Shown in pieces: positions 12,302 to 22,252 of a DNA stretch of 64,000 bases (position 1 is the first letter of the stretch; each line of letters opens with the position of its first letter). Under the pieces are notes generated by a model. That model searched no databases and was not told the origin of the DNA. It saw nothing but the letters and a program-made list of their open reading frames with translations. The stretch spans positions 814,260 through 878,259 of the forward strand of contig NC_133285.1 in NCBI RefSeq assembly GCF_005239225.2, given 5' to 3'. The DNA is from Populus alba. Lineage: Eukaryota > Streptophyta > Magnoliopsida > Malpighiales > Salicaceae. A program made the translations under genes and the position numbers.

Positions 12302-12336
<35 letters not shown>
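12302..12336 (+). repeat. (CA)n microsatellite in the leader of the lipid-transfer gene
   Basis: About 17 uninterrupted CA units end three bases before the ATG at 12340, so the repeat probably lies in the 5' UTR. Confidence 0.9.
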
Positions 12337-12337
<1 letters not shown>

Positions 12338-12339
12338 CA

Positions 12340-12794
12340 ATGGCTGCCTTTGTTAGGAGTCTAGTGCTTGCCCTCATGGTTTCTAGATTCATCAATATAA
12401 TGGCATCCGACGACGACCCTTATGACGCAATATGCTCGCCGATATGGGGTTACTTCCCTGACTGTGCTGAGTATCTGGGAGGTTTAACCCATCACCTGCC
12501 GAAAAAATGCTGTCACAGCATCAGAAAGCTCAATGAAATAGCTAAGAAAACCAAAAAGGGACCAAAGGTGGTCTGCTTTTGCATTGAAGCCTTCATGGTT
12601 CCTCAAGATTTTCACTTAAAACCTTCACGAATCAAAAAGCTACCAAAGAAGTGCCACACAGATATTCTTTTCCCGATTTCTGAAACAATGAACTGCTCGT
12701 ACGTAAAGCTTTCCCAATATTCCTTTCTCTCTTTCAGATTCTTTAAACTATGTAACTTAATTACTGTTCTTGATCTTTTATTTTTCAGGTTTGA
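12340..12794 (+). CDS. Secreted non-specific lipid-transfer-like protein
   Basis: Small extracellular eight-cysteine protein of the nsLTP / protease-inhibitor / seed-storage superfamily, predicted to bind lipids in the cell wall space. Exons 12340-12702 and 12789-12794 (86-bp GT-AG intron) give 122 aa. A signal peptide covers about residues 1-22. Cysteines at 32, 42, 57, 58, 79, 81, 105 and 119 follow C-X9-C-X14-CC-X20-CXC-X23-C-X13-C, the eight-cysteine pattern. The intron sits just before the stop codon, leaving only Val plus stop in exon 2, a position common in nsLTP genes. Reading through the intron would give an unrelated tail and is rejected. The mature part is unusually rich in Lys. 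A CA repeat directly precedes the start. The subclass is not assigned. Confidence 0.85.
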
Positions 12795-13234
12795 CGAGCG
12801 TTGAGAGGTTGAATTCTTGAAGGGCTTGCTGCCTTGATTGATAGACTAGTATGTAGAATACCAACAATAAATGGTTTTATGGGCAAGATGTTTTTTTATT
12901 TTCTGTAATATTTTATAATCGGCAGTATTATATCTCCATTTTCTTTTAATATTTTTGGTCATTTGTGTTCTGGGATTTTTTATTTCAATTTCCCTTTACA
13001 AATTTCAGCTTGTCTTCAAAGATGAATTCATCAGAGTTTAGATTTTTTGGTGGCATGTAGTTAAATCAATGCCGTGATGAATCGTCGGCAGATGGTTGGA
13101 TATTATTATTATTCATCAAGATCACACGCACGGCCTGCATGTATTTTAAATTAATATGACCCTATATAACACACATCATCCTGACATGAAGATCTGCGCA
13201 ATCTGCACAATAAGATTCAAATCAAATCAATATT
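12795..13234. other. 3' flank of the lipid-transfer gene
   Basis: Probable 3' UTR (T-rich, to about 12960) followed by AT-rich sequence up to the target site of the LTR retrotransposon. No coding potential seen. Confidence 0.5.
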
Positions 13235-13239
13235 GTGAT
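13235..13239. repeat. Target site duplication, left copy (GTGAT)
   Basis: The five bases GTGAT directly before the left LTR are repeated exactly after the right LTR at 22248-22252. Confidence 0.9.
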
Positions 13240-15335
13240 TGTCGCACCCCAAAAAAATCCGTCGGCGCGCGGCATCGGCTGGCGACTTAAATCTCGTATG
13301 TTGCGTTCATTGCTTGAATTGGTTCGTTGGAGTCGCCACCTAGTAATTTATTGAGGGCTACTAGGAAACCTGATGTACTGGTCTTGTTAGAGATTCGCGG
13401 GTACGGGACTGGTTGTGGTTAGGGAAGGTATTAGCACCCCTAACGCACCCTACCTGAGGTAAGCTGCTTCGTGGCTTTGATGTGTTAAAGAAGTTTTAAT
13501 AATTGTCTTTTCATCGGAAATTAGAAATATCACTTACGTATAAGTTAATAAATTCTTAACCGTGATCCGATCAAAATATTAAATTCTTCTTTAATATATT
13601 TGCAATTTTATCCTGAAAAAATAAAATAAATAAAATAACAAATTCATAAAACAAATACAAACACACACATACACTTTCACTATTTTTATTTTTGTTTCTT
13701 TTCTTTTTCTTTTCTTTTCTTTTCTTTTCTTTTCTTTTACATCCATATTTACAAAATACAAATTACAAAAACTAAAAACTAAACAAATATTACATTAAAC
13801 CCTTTGGAAATTACAAAATGATCCCTAAACAATCCATAACAGTACTGGGAAACCCTTCAGGAACAGTTCTGGGCTGCTGAACAGTAGCGGCACGTGGACC
13901 CCACGCACCGCCGTGACTGGCGGCGCGTGGGCCCCGAAAATCAGGCAGCGTGAGGGGGCTGTAATGCTTCCTCCTCTCTTCGGTCTCTTCACCTGCAAAT
14001 CCAAAAAAACACACAGCAAGGGCAGTCGATTTTAAGTCTTTCTTAGTTTTTCAAATCTGTTTTTTGTTCTTTCTTTCTCCGCCGTCTTCGATCTGCTCCT
14101 CTTTCTCTTCTTCTTCGTTGCAGATCAGTCTGTGGGTTTCTTCTTCTCCTCTGCTTCAGGATGGCAGATCGGATGTGTGGGTGTGTCTCGGTCAACGGCT
14201 GCGCAGTTGCTGGCTGAAGAAGCGCCGCTGGTCTGTGGCTGTTGCAGTGTTCCAGCTGGTCTTGAGTTGGCTGCTGTGGGGAAAGAGACGGAGGGAGTGA
14301 AGGCCGCTGGGTCTCTAGTGATGGCAGCGCCGTTGTTCTGGCCGCTGCTATTGGAAGCCGAATGGAGGGGGACCGTGAGAGGGTCTGAAAAACAGAGGAA
14401 GAGGAGGGCGGTGGCTGCTGTCCTGATCGCCGCTGGGGAGCCGAATGGAGGAGATCGGGAAGTGGGGAGGCGATCTGAAGTGGGGTGCTCGTTTAGGTGC
14501 TGGAAAATGTGTTCTGGGCGATGGGTGTTTGGCAGGGCTGTGTTGATGAATGGAGAGGAAGCTCTGGTGAGGAACCGATTGTGAGAGGGAGATAATGAAA
14601 TGGGGAGGCTGAAGGTTGGTTCAAGGGACGCCGGTCTGCTTGGGGAGTGGCTGAAGGAAGAAGGAACCGAATCAGGCAGGCCGGTTCATGAGCTGTAGGG
14701 GGGCGGTGCTGGTTGAGAAATGGGGAGAAGATTGAATCAGAAGCTGCTGGGGGGAAAGGAGGGGAGAACCGGCTGTGGTGGCTGGAAAAGGTGAAAAATC
14801 TAGGGGAACAGCGTGGGTAGAAGCTGAGGGAAGGGCTGTTTGGCTTTGGTTTCTGGCCGGCGGCTGTAGCAAAAAAAAAAAATTAAAAACCAGGGGGGAA
14901 GGGGGGCTGCAGGCTTGGTAGAGATAGGTTTAGGGTTAGGTTATTTTTTTTGTATTTTCTGATATTTCAAAATTGACCCCCCCTTGAAAGTGTTGAGGAA
15001 ACTAGTATTTATAGGCAAAATGTTGCTAGGTTTTTCAACTTGGTCCCTCAACTTCTTTCTTTTTGTAAATTTTGATTTTTCTTATTTTTTTGTATTTTTT
15101 GAAAACGAGCAATATCAACGTCGACTCAAAATGCAGAAAATCAATGATTTAAAAATGACGCGTGAAAAGTCGAACGCGTTTGAAACAATTTAAATTCTTT
15201 TTAGACGACGTTGAAAATGCTAAAATGACGAGAAAATATTAAAAAACATATTTTTTGGATTTTCTTTGTTTTTCTCAATTTTTTTGGATTTTTTGAAAAT
15301 GTATCAAAACATGGGTCAAAAATTGGGTAGCAACA
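13240..15335 (-). repeat. Left LTR (3' LTR in element orientation)
   Basis: A 2096-bp terminal repeat starting TGTCGCACCCC and ending TAGCAACA in plus orientation. The centre (about 13850-14900) is GC-rich with plus-strand open frames, including one of 150 codons at 14132-14584 that is identical in the other LTR; none resembles a known protein. A (TTTTC)n run lies at about 13696-13738. Confidence 0.95.
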
Positions 15336-15350
15336 GATGCCCCCTCTTTA
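15336..15350 (-). other. Polypurine tract of the LTR retrotransposon
   Basis: On the minus strand TAAAGAGGGGGCATC directly precedes the 3' LTR, the expected place and composition for the plus-strand primer of reverse transcription. Confidence 0.75.
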
Positions 15351-15432
15351 CAATACTTACGAAGCAAAACTCCTCAAAATTTTGCATAGTAAGCTTTGTA
15401 AAGAAAACAAAAGGAAAATGATTTTATTATCT

Positions 15433-17115
15433 TGGGCGACCTGCCCACACACTCACACTGATCTGTTTTCACGGGCGACCTGCCCACGCATACTCACTCT
15501 GGTCTATTTTCACGGGCGACCTGCCCACACATACTCACTCAAGTCTATTTTCACGGGCGACCGACCCACACTCTCCCAATAGTCTATTTTCACGGGCGAC
15601 CTACCCACACATTGGGTTTACCTGAGATCCCATCTGGCGACCTCATTCAACTGGAACGAAAATATATGTAACTCGGTTAACCTGAAATCCCATCTGGCGA
15701 TTCCCTTTAACCAAAGCTACATGAGATCCCATCTAGCGACCTCATTCAACTGGAACGAAATATGTGTAACTCGGTTAACCTGAAATCCCATCTGGCGATT
15801 CCCTTTAACCAAAGCTACATGAGATCCCATCTGGCGACCTCATTCAACTGGAACGAAATATGTGTAACTCGGTTAACCTGAAATCCTATCTGGCGATTCC
15901 CTTTAACCAAAGCTACATGAGATCCCATCTGGCGACCTCATTCTGGTCTCATTGTACGGGTGACTAACCCTAATGCTGCTGGTCTCATTGTACGGGTGAC
16001 GAACCCTGGTGCTGCTGGTCTCATTGTACGGGTGACGAACCCTAGAAAACTGCTGGTCTCATTGTACGGGTGACGAACCCTAGTGCTGGTCTCATTGTAC
16101 GGGTGACGAACCCTAGTGCTGGTCTCATTGTACGGGTGACGAACCCTAGAAAAAAAGCTGGTCTCATTGTACGGGTGACGAACCCTATGTTGGTCTCATT
16201 GTACGGGTGACGAACCCTATGTTGGTCTCATTGTACGGGTGACGAACCCTACGTTGGTCTCATTGTACGGGTGACGAACCCTAGAAAAATGCTGGTCTCA
16301 TTGTACGGGTGACTAACCCTGGAAAAATGATGGTCTCATTGTATGGGTGACCGACCCAAAAATGGAAAAAAAGTGAAGAAGTGTGGTCTCATTGTAATGG
16401 GTGACCTACCCACGTGGAAAGAATATGAAAAGGTAGTCTCGTTGTGATGGGCGACCTACCCAAATAGAAAGAATGTGATGTGCGGTCTCATTATAATGGG
16501 TGACCTACCCAAATGGAAAAAATATGATGAAGTGTGGTCTTATTGTAATGGGTGACCTACCCAGATGGAAAAAATATGATGAAGTGCGGTCTCATTGTCA
16601 TGGGTGACCTACCCGAAAATGGAAAAAATATGAAGTGAGGTCTCATTGTAATGGGTGACCAACCTAGATGGAAAAAATATGATGAACGGTCTCGTTGTGA
16701 TGGGCGACCTACCCAAATAGAAAGAATATGAAGTGTGGTCTCATTGTAATGGGTGACCTACCCAAAAATGGAAAAAATATGAAATGTGGTCTCATTGTAA
16801 TGGGTGACCAACCCAGATGGAAAAAATATGATGAACGGTCTCGTTGTGATGGGCGACCTACCCAAATAGAAAGAATATGAAGTGCGGTCTCATTGTAATG
16901 GGTGACCTACCCAAAAATAGAAAAAATATGAAGTGTGGTCTCATTGTAATGGGTGACCAACCCAGATGGAAAAAATATGAAGAACGCGGTCTCATTGTCA
17001 TGGGTGACCAACCCAGGTGGAAAGAATGTGAAAAAAAATGGTCTCATTATGATGGGTGACCTACCCAGATGGAAAGAATATGAAGTGTGGTCTCATTGTA
17101 ATGGGTGACCTACCC
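15433..17115 (-). repeat. Composite tandem arrays in the retrotransposon 3' untranslated region
   Basis: Four successive arrays. (a) 15433-15615: about five units of roughly 41 bp around CGGGCGACCTGCCCACAC. (b) 15620-15945: about three units of roughly 98 bp around GATCCCATCTGGCGACCTC and CATCTGGCGATTCCC. (c) 15943-16350: about twelve units of 30-45 bp around GGTCTCATTGTACGGGTGAC. (d) 16380-17115: about fourteen units of 45-57 bp around GGTCTCATTGTAATGGGTGA followed by CCTACCC and a GGAAAAAATATGAA spacer. All share a GGCGACC or GGGTGACC core. Their place between interior and 3' LTR is where hypervariable tandem repeats are known in Ogre-like elements. Confidence 0.9.
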
Positions 17116-17124
17116 AAGAAAAAT

Positions 17125-17340
17125 GTTGGCGAGGGCTCAAAGGCGCACTCGAAATGAGGTAGGGTTAGAAAACGCGCTACCTGAGAAGTGAGGGCTCAAC
17201 GGCGCACTCGAAATGAGGTAGGGTTAGAAAAACGCACTACCCGAGATGATAGCTCAAAGGCGCTCACAAAAAGAGGTGAGAGCTTAAAGGCGCACTCAAA
17301 ATGAGGTAGGGTTAGAAAACACACTACCCAAAAGATGATG
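17125..17340 (-). repeat. Tandem repeat of about 65 bp
   Basis: Three to four imperfect copies of a unit containing GAGGGCTCAAAGGCGCACTC and GAAATGAGGTAGGGTTAGAA, directly after the GGGTGACC arrays. Confidence 0.8.
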
Positions 17341-20124
17341 ATGAAACACCGACCTGACAATGTTAAAAGCAATGCATTATGATCAATATGCATGTATACT
17401 TACCTGAGAAAAATAGGTCCCCCTTTCTTCATGGTGTGTTTCTTTTCTCAAAAGTTGGAGTGTTGGCAGTGAACTTCGATGGCTTCTTCGCTCTTGCTTA
17501 CTCGAGTCATCTCTTGTGATTTTTACCTCTAGGAAAGACTTGATATCATCGTACTTCTTTGTCCTCCGCCCCTTTATCTCAAGGGTTGCCAACTTTGCTC
17601 GACATTTTCTTAGAACGGGAATCATGGAGCCTGCCCTATCATATGTTTCTTTATTGCTCCCTAGCTTGATCATGCCCCCAAGTGTTCAATTCGGGTTTGT
17701 GGACGAGGCTATATGAAGGAAGGTTTGACAAGGAGTTGTTTTCATGCAGAATTTTTGAAATTCCAAAGTTATTCCAAACACAAAAATTATTTTGACATCG
17801 ATTCAAAGCAAACTCATTCTAAAAAATTCAAGTGATTCCTATGGAGAGGTTATCTGAAGTGATGAAAACTTCTCTTTTTCTTTTTTGTGGCTTTTGGTAG
17901 AAAAAATATGGAGTGACATCTGGTTTGTCAGAAAAGGTTTAAATCTTAATTTGAGGGTTATTGAGAACCGAGGTTCAAAGCATATATTTTATTTGCATGA
18001 ATAATGATTTGGTTCACATGAGAAAGCATTGCCTACCGATCCAGATTGCTTGCCTTTGATCAGAAAGGGCTTGATTAGGCACGTAATGTAGGCTTGGGCT
18101 CTTGGTTATGAAGAAAATGATATTTATAGGCTCAAAAAGTGTTTAAGGGATTTGAAGACTAAGGATCACTTGTGCTTGTTTCTTGACCTTTTGTCATTTA
18201 AATGTCCTTTGAAAAATGTCTATCGTGCCCCCTTGTGTTGGGCTTGGGCTTTTTCTCTTTGCTTTTGTTTTCTTCATATGGTTTTGAGCATCATCATAGT
18301 TTTTTTTTTTTTTTTTTGCTCAAAACTTTTGGATCCTTTGGGTTTTTCTTCATGCCCCTCTAGATTTGTTCGGACACCTTTGATGATTGAGAATTTCCTT
18401 TTATGCCCCCTAGTATTGCTTGGGCATTTTCAATCATTAAGGTTTTTTCTATGTCATCGTACTTGCCCCCAATGTGGGGCGTGATCCTAGCCAAGGTTAT
18501 TTTTTCAAGAAATAGTTATTAGGCTCAAAAGGGGACTACAAATGATATATTTAAGCCTTGTGAAAAGATTATCAAAGATGGCCTTTCTTCATCTCAAATG
18601 CATGCATTTAGGATCGGTAAGCCTTGCTTTCATGCGAGTATGCAAAGTGATTTCTCATTATTCATGCAATCAAAACTCAGCTTTAGAGTCACTTCATGGT
18701 GTTTGTTTGTTTGTTTTTTTTTTTCTTTCTTTTTTTTTGGGTTTTTCTAGGTGTATGGTTACCTTTCTAAGGAATCACCTGAATTTCCAGAACTCGTTTG
18801 CTTTGGACAAACATCAACATGATTTCAGTTTCCGTACTAAACTTTGAATTCCCAAAAATCCTTGTGAACATGTGCGACCATGCATAGTTTTGAAAAGAAG
18901 GAAACACACCCAAAGATTCTTGGTGTGATGGTTTCATGCTTAAAGGTTATGCTCAATGTGTTCTTTGTATGAAACAACAACAAAAATGAAAGTATATTAT
19001 GAAACACAGGAAAACACATGATCTTATTAACAAGAAAGGCTCACTTGACAAGGAAAATGTTGCGGAATTTTGAGCCAAGTTACCAACAAAAACTGGAATA
19101 GGTTGAAACAAAAATCAAGAAATTTTGCAGGCATGATCAAACTAAGAGTTTTTTTTTTTTTTTGACAGAACAAGAATAGGCTCCATTATGCCCCGGTAGT
19201 GCAATTCCCCTTCGGTCAGCCTTCCCACCAAAGCTTTTGCAGAAATACATGATTGTGTTGAGGCTCTTGACCAATGTTTGCCCCCAATTTCTTCGGGCAA
19301 AGTCATTGTTGGGTTTTGAACAAAGATGATAGGTCTGTTGGAAGGAACTTTCCTAGAGTTATTTTTCAGTATTTACCCGAGTAAGCTAGAAGCAAGTCAC
19401 ACATGTCTTCAAAAATTATGACGAGCATACTCTTCATCTTCCATGTTTTTCTTCATTCAAAGTCAGGTGTTGCAGACTCGTAAGGGACCTACTTTTCATT
19501 CTGGTGCATGCATGACTAATGTATGAACATGTAATCTATATGATGAACTCACCCTTCGAGAGGTGACAATATGGTCGTAACTCTTGTATGATGGACAAGA
19601 ATCGTGATTTTTGCCCAAACTCTACAATGAAAATTTTCGGAGCAACGGCCAATGTGTCACCCATAAGTCTTGAGTTCAAGATGCTTCAAGAAGAGTTTGC
19701 TCTTATGCAAAAACGATAGCACATACAACCTAAGGACATGTTCTATTCATTATGTGAACATGGCTAGGTTTTCTATCTGGTCTCAAAAGGGTCTCATATC
19801 TGCCCAGTGACGTTCTTCGTAAAGACAGTATGGGGGCGTTGCAAGGAATGGTTAAGGCACGTATACCCACCATTACCAAGCAGGCACTCAGATATGAGTT
19901 GGGTGTTTCACGCATCTGAACCCTGACCAATAGTCTTAGGGCAGATCGCTAGTTCCCCACCTAACCTAGAAGCTTGTGTGTGCTTTTAAAAATAAATACA
20001 GGTGATGCATGAGACAATTCTATAAAATGCATGGAAATAAATATTAACAAAAATGATAAAAATGCAAAAACTTAAACACATCAAATATACAAAGCTTAGT
20101 CCAATAATGTCAGAAACAGTACCT
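17341..20124 (-). other. Interior of the LTR retrotransposon without recognisable coding
   Basis: A 2.8-kb stretch where gag and pol would normally lie. On the minus strand one basic open frame (17673-17383, about 96 codons, rich in Lys and Arg) might be a residue of an old frame but matches nothing recognised. Elsewhere stops are frequent in all frames. Several T-rich runs (18301, 18715, 19150) appear as poly-A on the element strand. Confidence 0.7.
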
Positions 20125-20142
20125 TCCCCAGTGGAGTCGCCA
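20125..20142 (-). other. Primer binding site of the LTR retrotransposon
   Basis: Minus-strand TGGCGACTCCACTGGGGA, three bases inside the 5' LTR. Its complement ends in CCA and fits, from memory, the acceptor and T-arm end of plant tRNA-Arg. Confidence 0.8.
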
Positions 20143-20145
20143 TTC

Positions 20146-22247
20146 TGTCGCACCCCAAAAAAATCCGTCGGCGCGCGGCATCGGCTGGCGACTTAAATCT
20201 CGTATGTTGCGTTCATTGCTTGAATTGGTTCGTTGGAGTCGCCACCTAGTAATTTATTGAGGGCTACTAGGAAACCTGATGTACTGGTCTTGTTAGAGAT
20301 TCGCGGGTACGGGACTGGTTGTGGTTAGGGAAGGTATTAGCACCCCTAACGCACCCTACCTGAGGTAAGCTGCTTCGTGGCTTTGATGTGTTAAAGAAGT
20401 TTTAATAATTGTCTTTTCATCGGAAATTAGAAATATCACTTACGTATAAGTTAATAAATTCTTAACCGTGATCCGATCAAAATATTAAATTCTTCTTTAA
20501 TATATTTGCAATTTTATCCTGAAAAATAAAAATAAATAAAATAACAAATTCATAAAACAAATACAAACACACACATACACTTTCACTATTTTTATTTTTG
20601 TTTCTTTTTCTTTTTCTTTTCTTTTCTTTTCTTTTCTTTTCTTTTACATCCATATTTACAAAATACAAATTACAAAAAACTAAAAAACTAAACAAATATT
20701 ACATTAAACCCTTTTGGAAATTACAAAATGATCCCTAAACAATCCATAACAGTACTGGGAAAACCCTTCAGGAACAGTTCTGGGCTGCTGAACAGTAGCG
20801 GCACATGGACCCCACGCACCGCCGTGACTGGCGGCGCGTGGGCCCCGAAAATCAGGCAGCGTGAGGGGGCTGTAATGCTTCCTCCTCTCTTCGGTCTCTT
20901 CACCTGCAAATCCAAAAAAACACACAGCAAGGGCAGTCGATTTTAAGTCTTTCTTAGTTTTTCAAATCTGTTTTTTGTTCTTTCTTTCTCCGCCGTCTTC
21001 GATCTGCTCCTCTTTCTCTTCTTCTTCGTTGCAGATCAGTCTGTGGGTTTCTTCTTCTCCTCTGCTTCAGGATGGCAGATCGGATGTGTGGGTGTGTCTC
21101 GGTCAACGGCTGCGCAGTTGCTGGCTGAAGAAGCGCCGCTGGTCTGTGGCTGTTGCAGTGTTCCAGCTGGTCTTGAGTTGGCTGCTGTGGGGAAAGAGAC
21201 GGAGGGAGTGAAGGCCGCTGGGTCTCTAGTGATGGCAGCGCCGTTGTTCTGGCCGCTGCTATTGGAAGCCGAATGGAGGGGGACCGTGAGAGGGTCTGAA
21301 AAACAGAGGAAGAGGAGGGCGGTGGCTGCTGTCCTGATCGCCGCTGGGGAGCCGAATGGAGGAGATCGGGAAGTGGGGAGGCGATCTGAAGTGGGGTGCT
21401 CGTTTAGGTGCTGGAAAATGTGTTCTGGGCGATGGGTGTTTGGCAGGGCTGTGTTGATGAATGGAGAGGAAGCTCTGGTGAGGAACCGATTGTGAGAGGG
21501 AGATAATGAAATGGGGAGGCTGAAGGTTGGTTCAAGGGACGCCGGTCTGCTTGGGGAGTGGCTGAAGGAAGAAGGAACCGAATCAGGCAGGCCGGTTCAT
21601 GAGCTGTAGGGGGGCGGTGCTGGTTGAGAAATGGGGAGAAGATTGAATCAGAAGCTGCTGGGGGGAAAGGAGGGGAGAACCGGCTGTGGTGGCTGGAAAA
21701 GGTGAAAAATCTAGGGGAACAGCGTGGGTAGAAGCTGAGGGAAGGGCTGTTTGGCTTTGGTTTCTGGCCGGCGGCTGTAGCAAAAAAAAAAAAATTAAAA
21801 ACCAGGGGGGAAGGGGGGCTGCAGGCTTGGTAGAGATAGGTTTAGGGTTAGGTTATTTTTTTTGTATTTTCTGATATTTCAAAATTGACCCCCCCTTGAA
21901 AGTGTTGAGGAAACTAGTATTTATAGGCAAAATGTTGCTAGGTTTTTCAACTTGGTCCCTCAACTTCTTTCTTTTTGTAAATTTTGATTTTTCTTATTTT
22001 TTTGTATTTTTTGAAAACGAGCAATATCAACGTCGACTCAAAATGCAGAAAATCAATGATTTAAAAATGACGCGTGAAAAGTCGAACGCGTTTGAAACAA
22101 TTTAAATTCTTTTTAGACGACGTTGAAAATGCTAAAATGACGAGAAAATATTAAAAAACATATTTTTTGGATTTTCTTTGTTTTTCTCAATTTTTTTGGA
22201 TTTTTTGAAAATGTATCAAAACATGGGTCAAAAATTGGGTAGCAACA
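20146..22247 (-). repeat. Right LTR (5' LTR in element orientation)
   Basis: A 2102-bp copy of the left LTR. Differences visible by eye are about two substitutions (including CACGTGG versus CACATGG) and about six single-base length changes in homopolymers, which together explain the 6-bp length difference. Confidence 0.95.
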
Positions 22248-22252
22248 GTGAT
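22248..22252. repeat. Target site duplication, right copy (GTGAT)
   Basis: Exact copy of the five bases at 13235-13239. Confidence 0.9.

Larger units (their letters stand above)
13240..22247 (-). mobile_element. Young non-autonomous LTR retrotransposon (LARD-like, tRNA-Arg-type PBS)
   Basis: A 9.0-kb element with two almost identical LTRs of 2096 and 2102 bp that start TG and end CA, flanked by a perfect 5-bp duplication GTGAT. Orientation is minus: next to the right LTR, on the minus strand, is an 18-nt primer binding site TGGCGACTCCACTGGGGA, matching from memory the 3' end of plant tRNA-Arg, the primer described for Ogre/Tat Ty3-gypsy elements; next to the left LTR is a polypurine tract. 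The 4.8-kb interior has no protease, reverse transcriptase, RNase H or integrase and no frame above about 110 codons, so it must have been moved by enzymes of another element. The left interior is occupied by tandem arrays. The lineage is inferred from the PBS alone. Confidence 0.9.

Noticed and set aside
12703..12804. Read-through reading of the lipid-transfer gene to 154 aa
   Set aside because: The donor at 12703 and acceptor at 12788 give the family-typical end just after the eighth cysteine; the read-through tail is a hydrophobic, T-rich translation of an intron.
13811..14019. Short minus-strand frames at the LTR border, repeated at 20704-20930
   Set aside because: They are duplicated only because the LTR is duplicated, overlap each other in several frames and match no protein.
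15336..15360. Primer binding site for a plus-strand retrotransposon
   Set aside because: Sequence after the left LTR does not start with TGG and matches a polypurine tract in reverse; the tRNA-like site is at the other LTR.
15433..17115. CRISPR-like appearance of repeats with spacers
   Set aside because: Units vary in length and sequence, spacers are themselves repeated, and the array lies inside a plant LTR retrotransposon.
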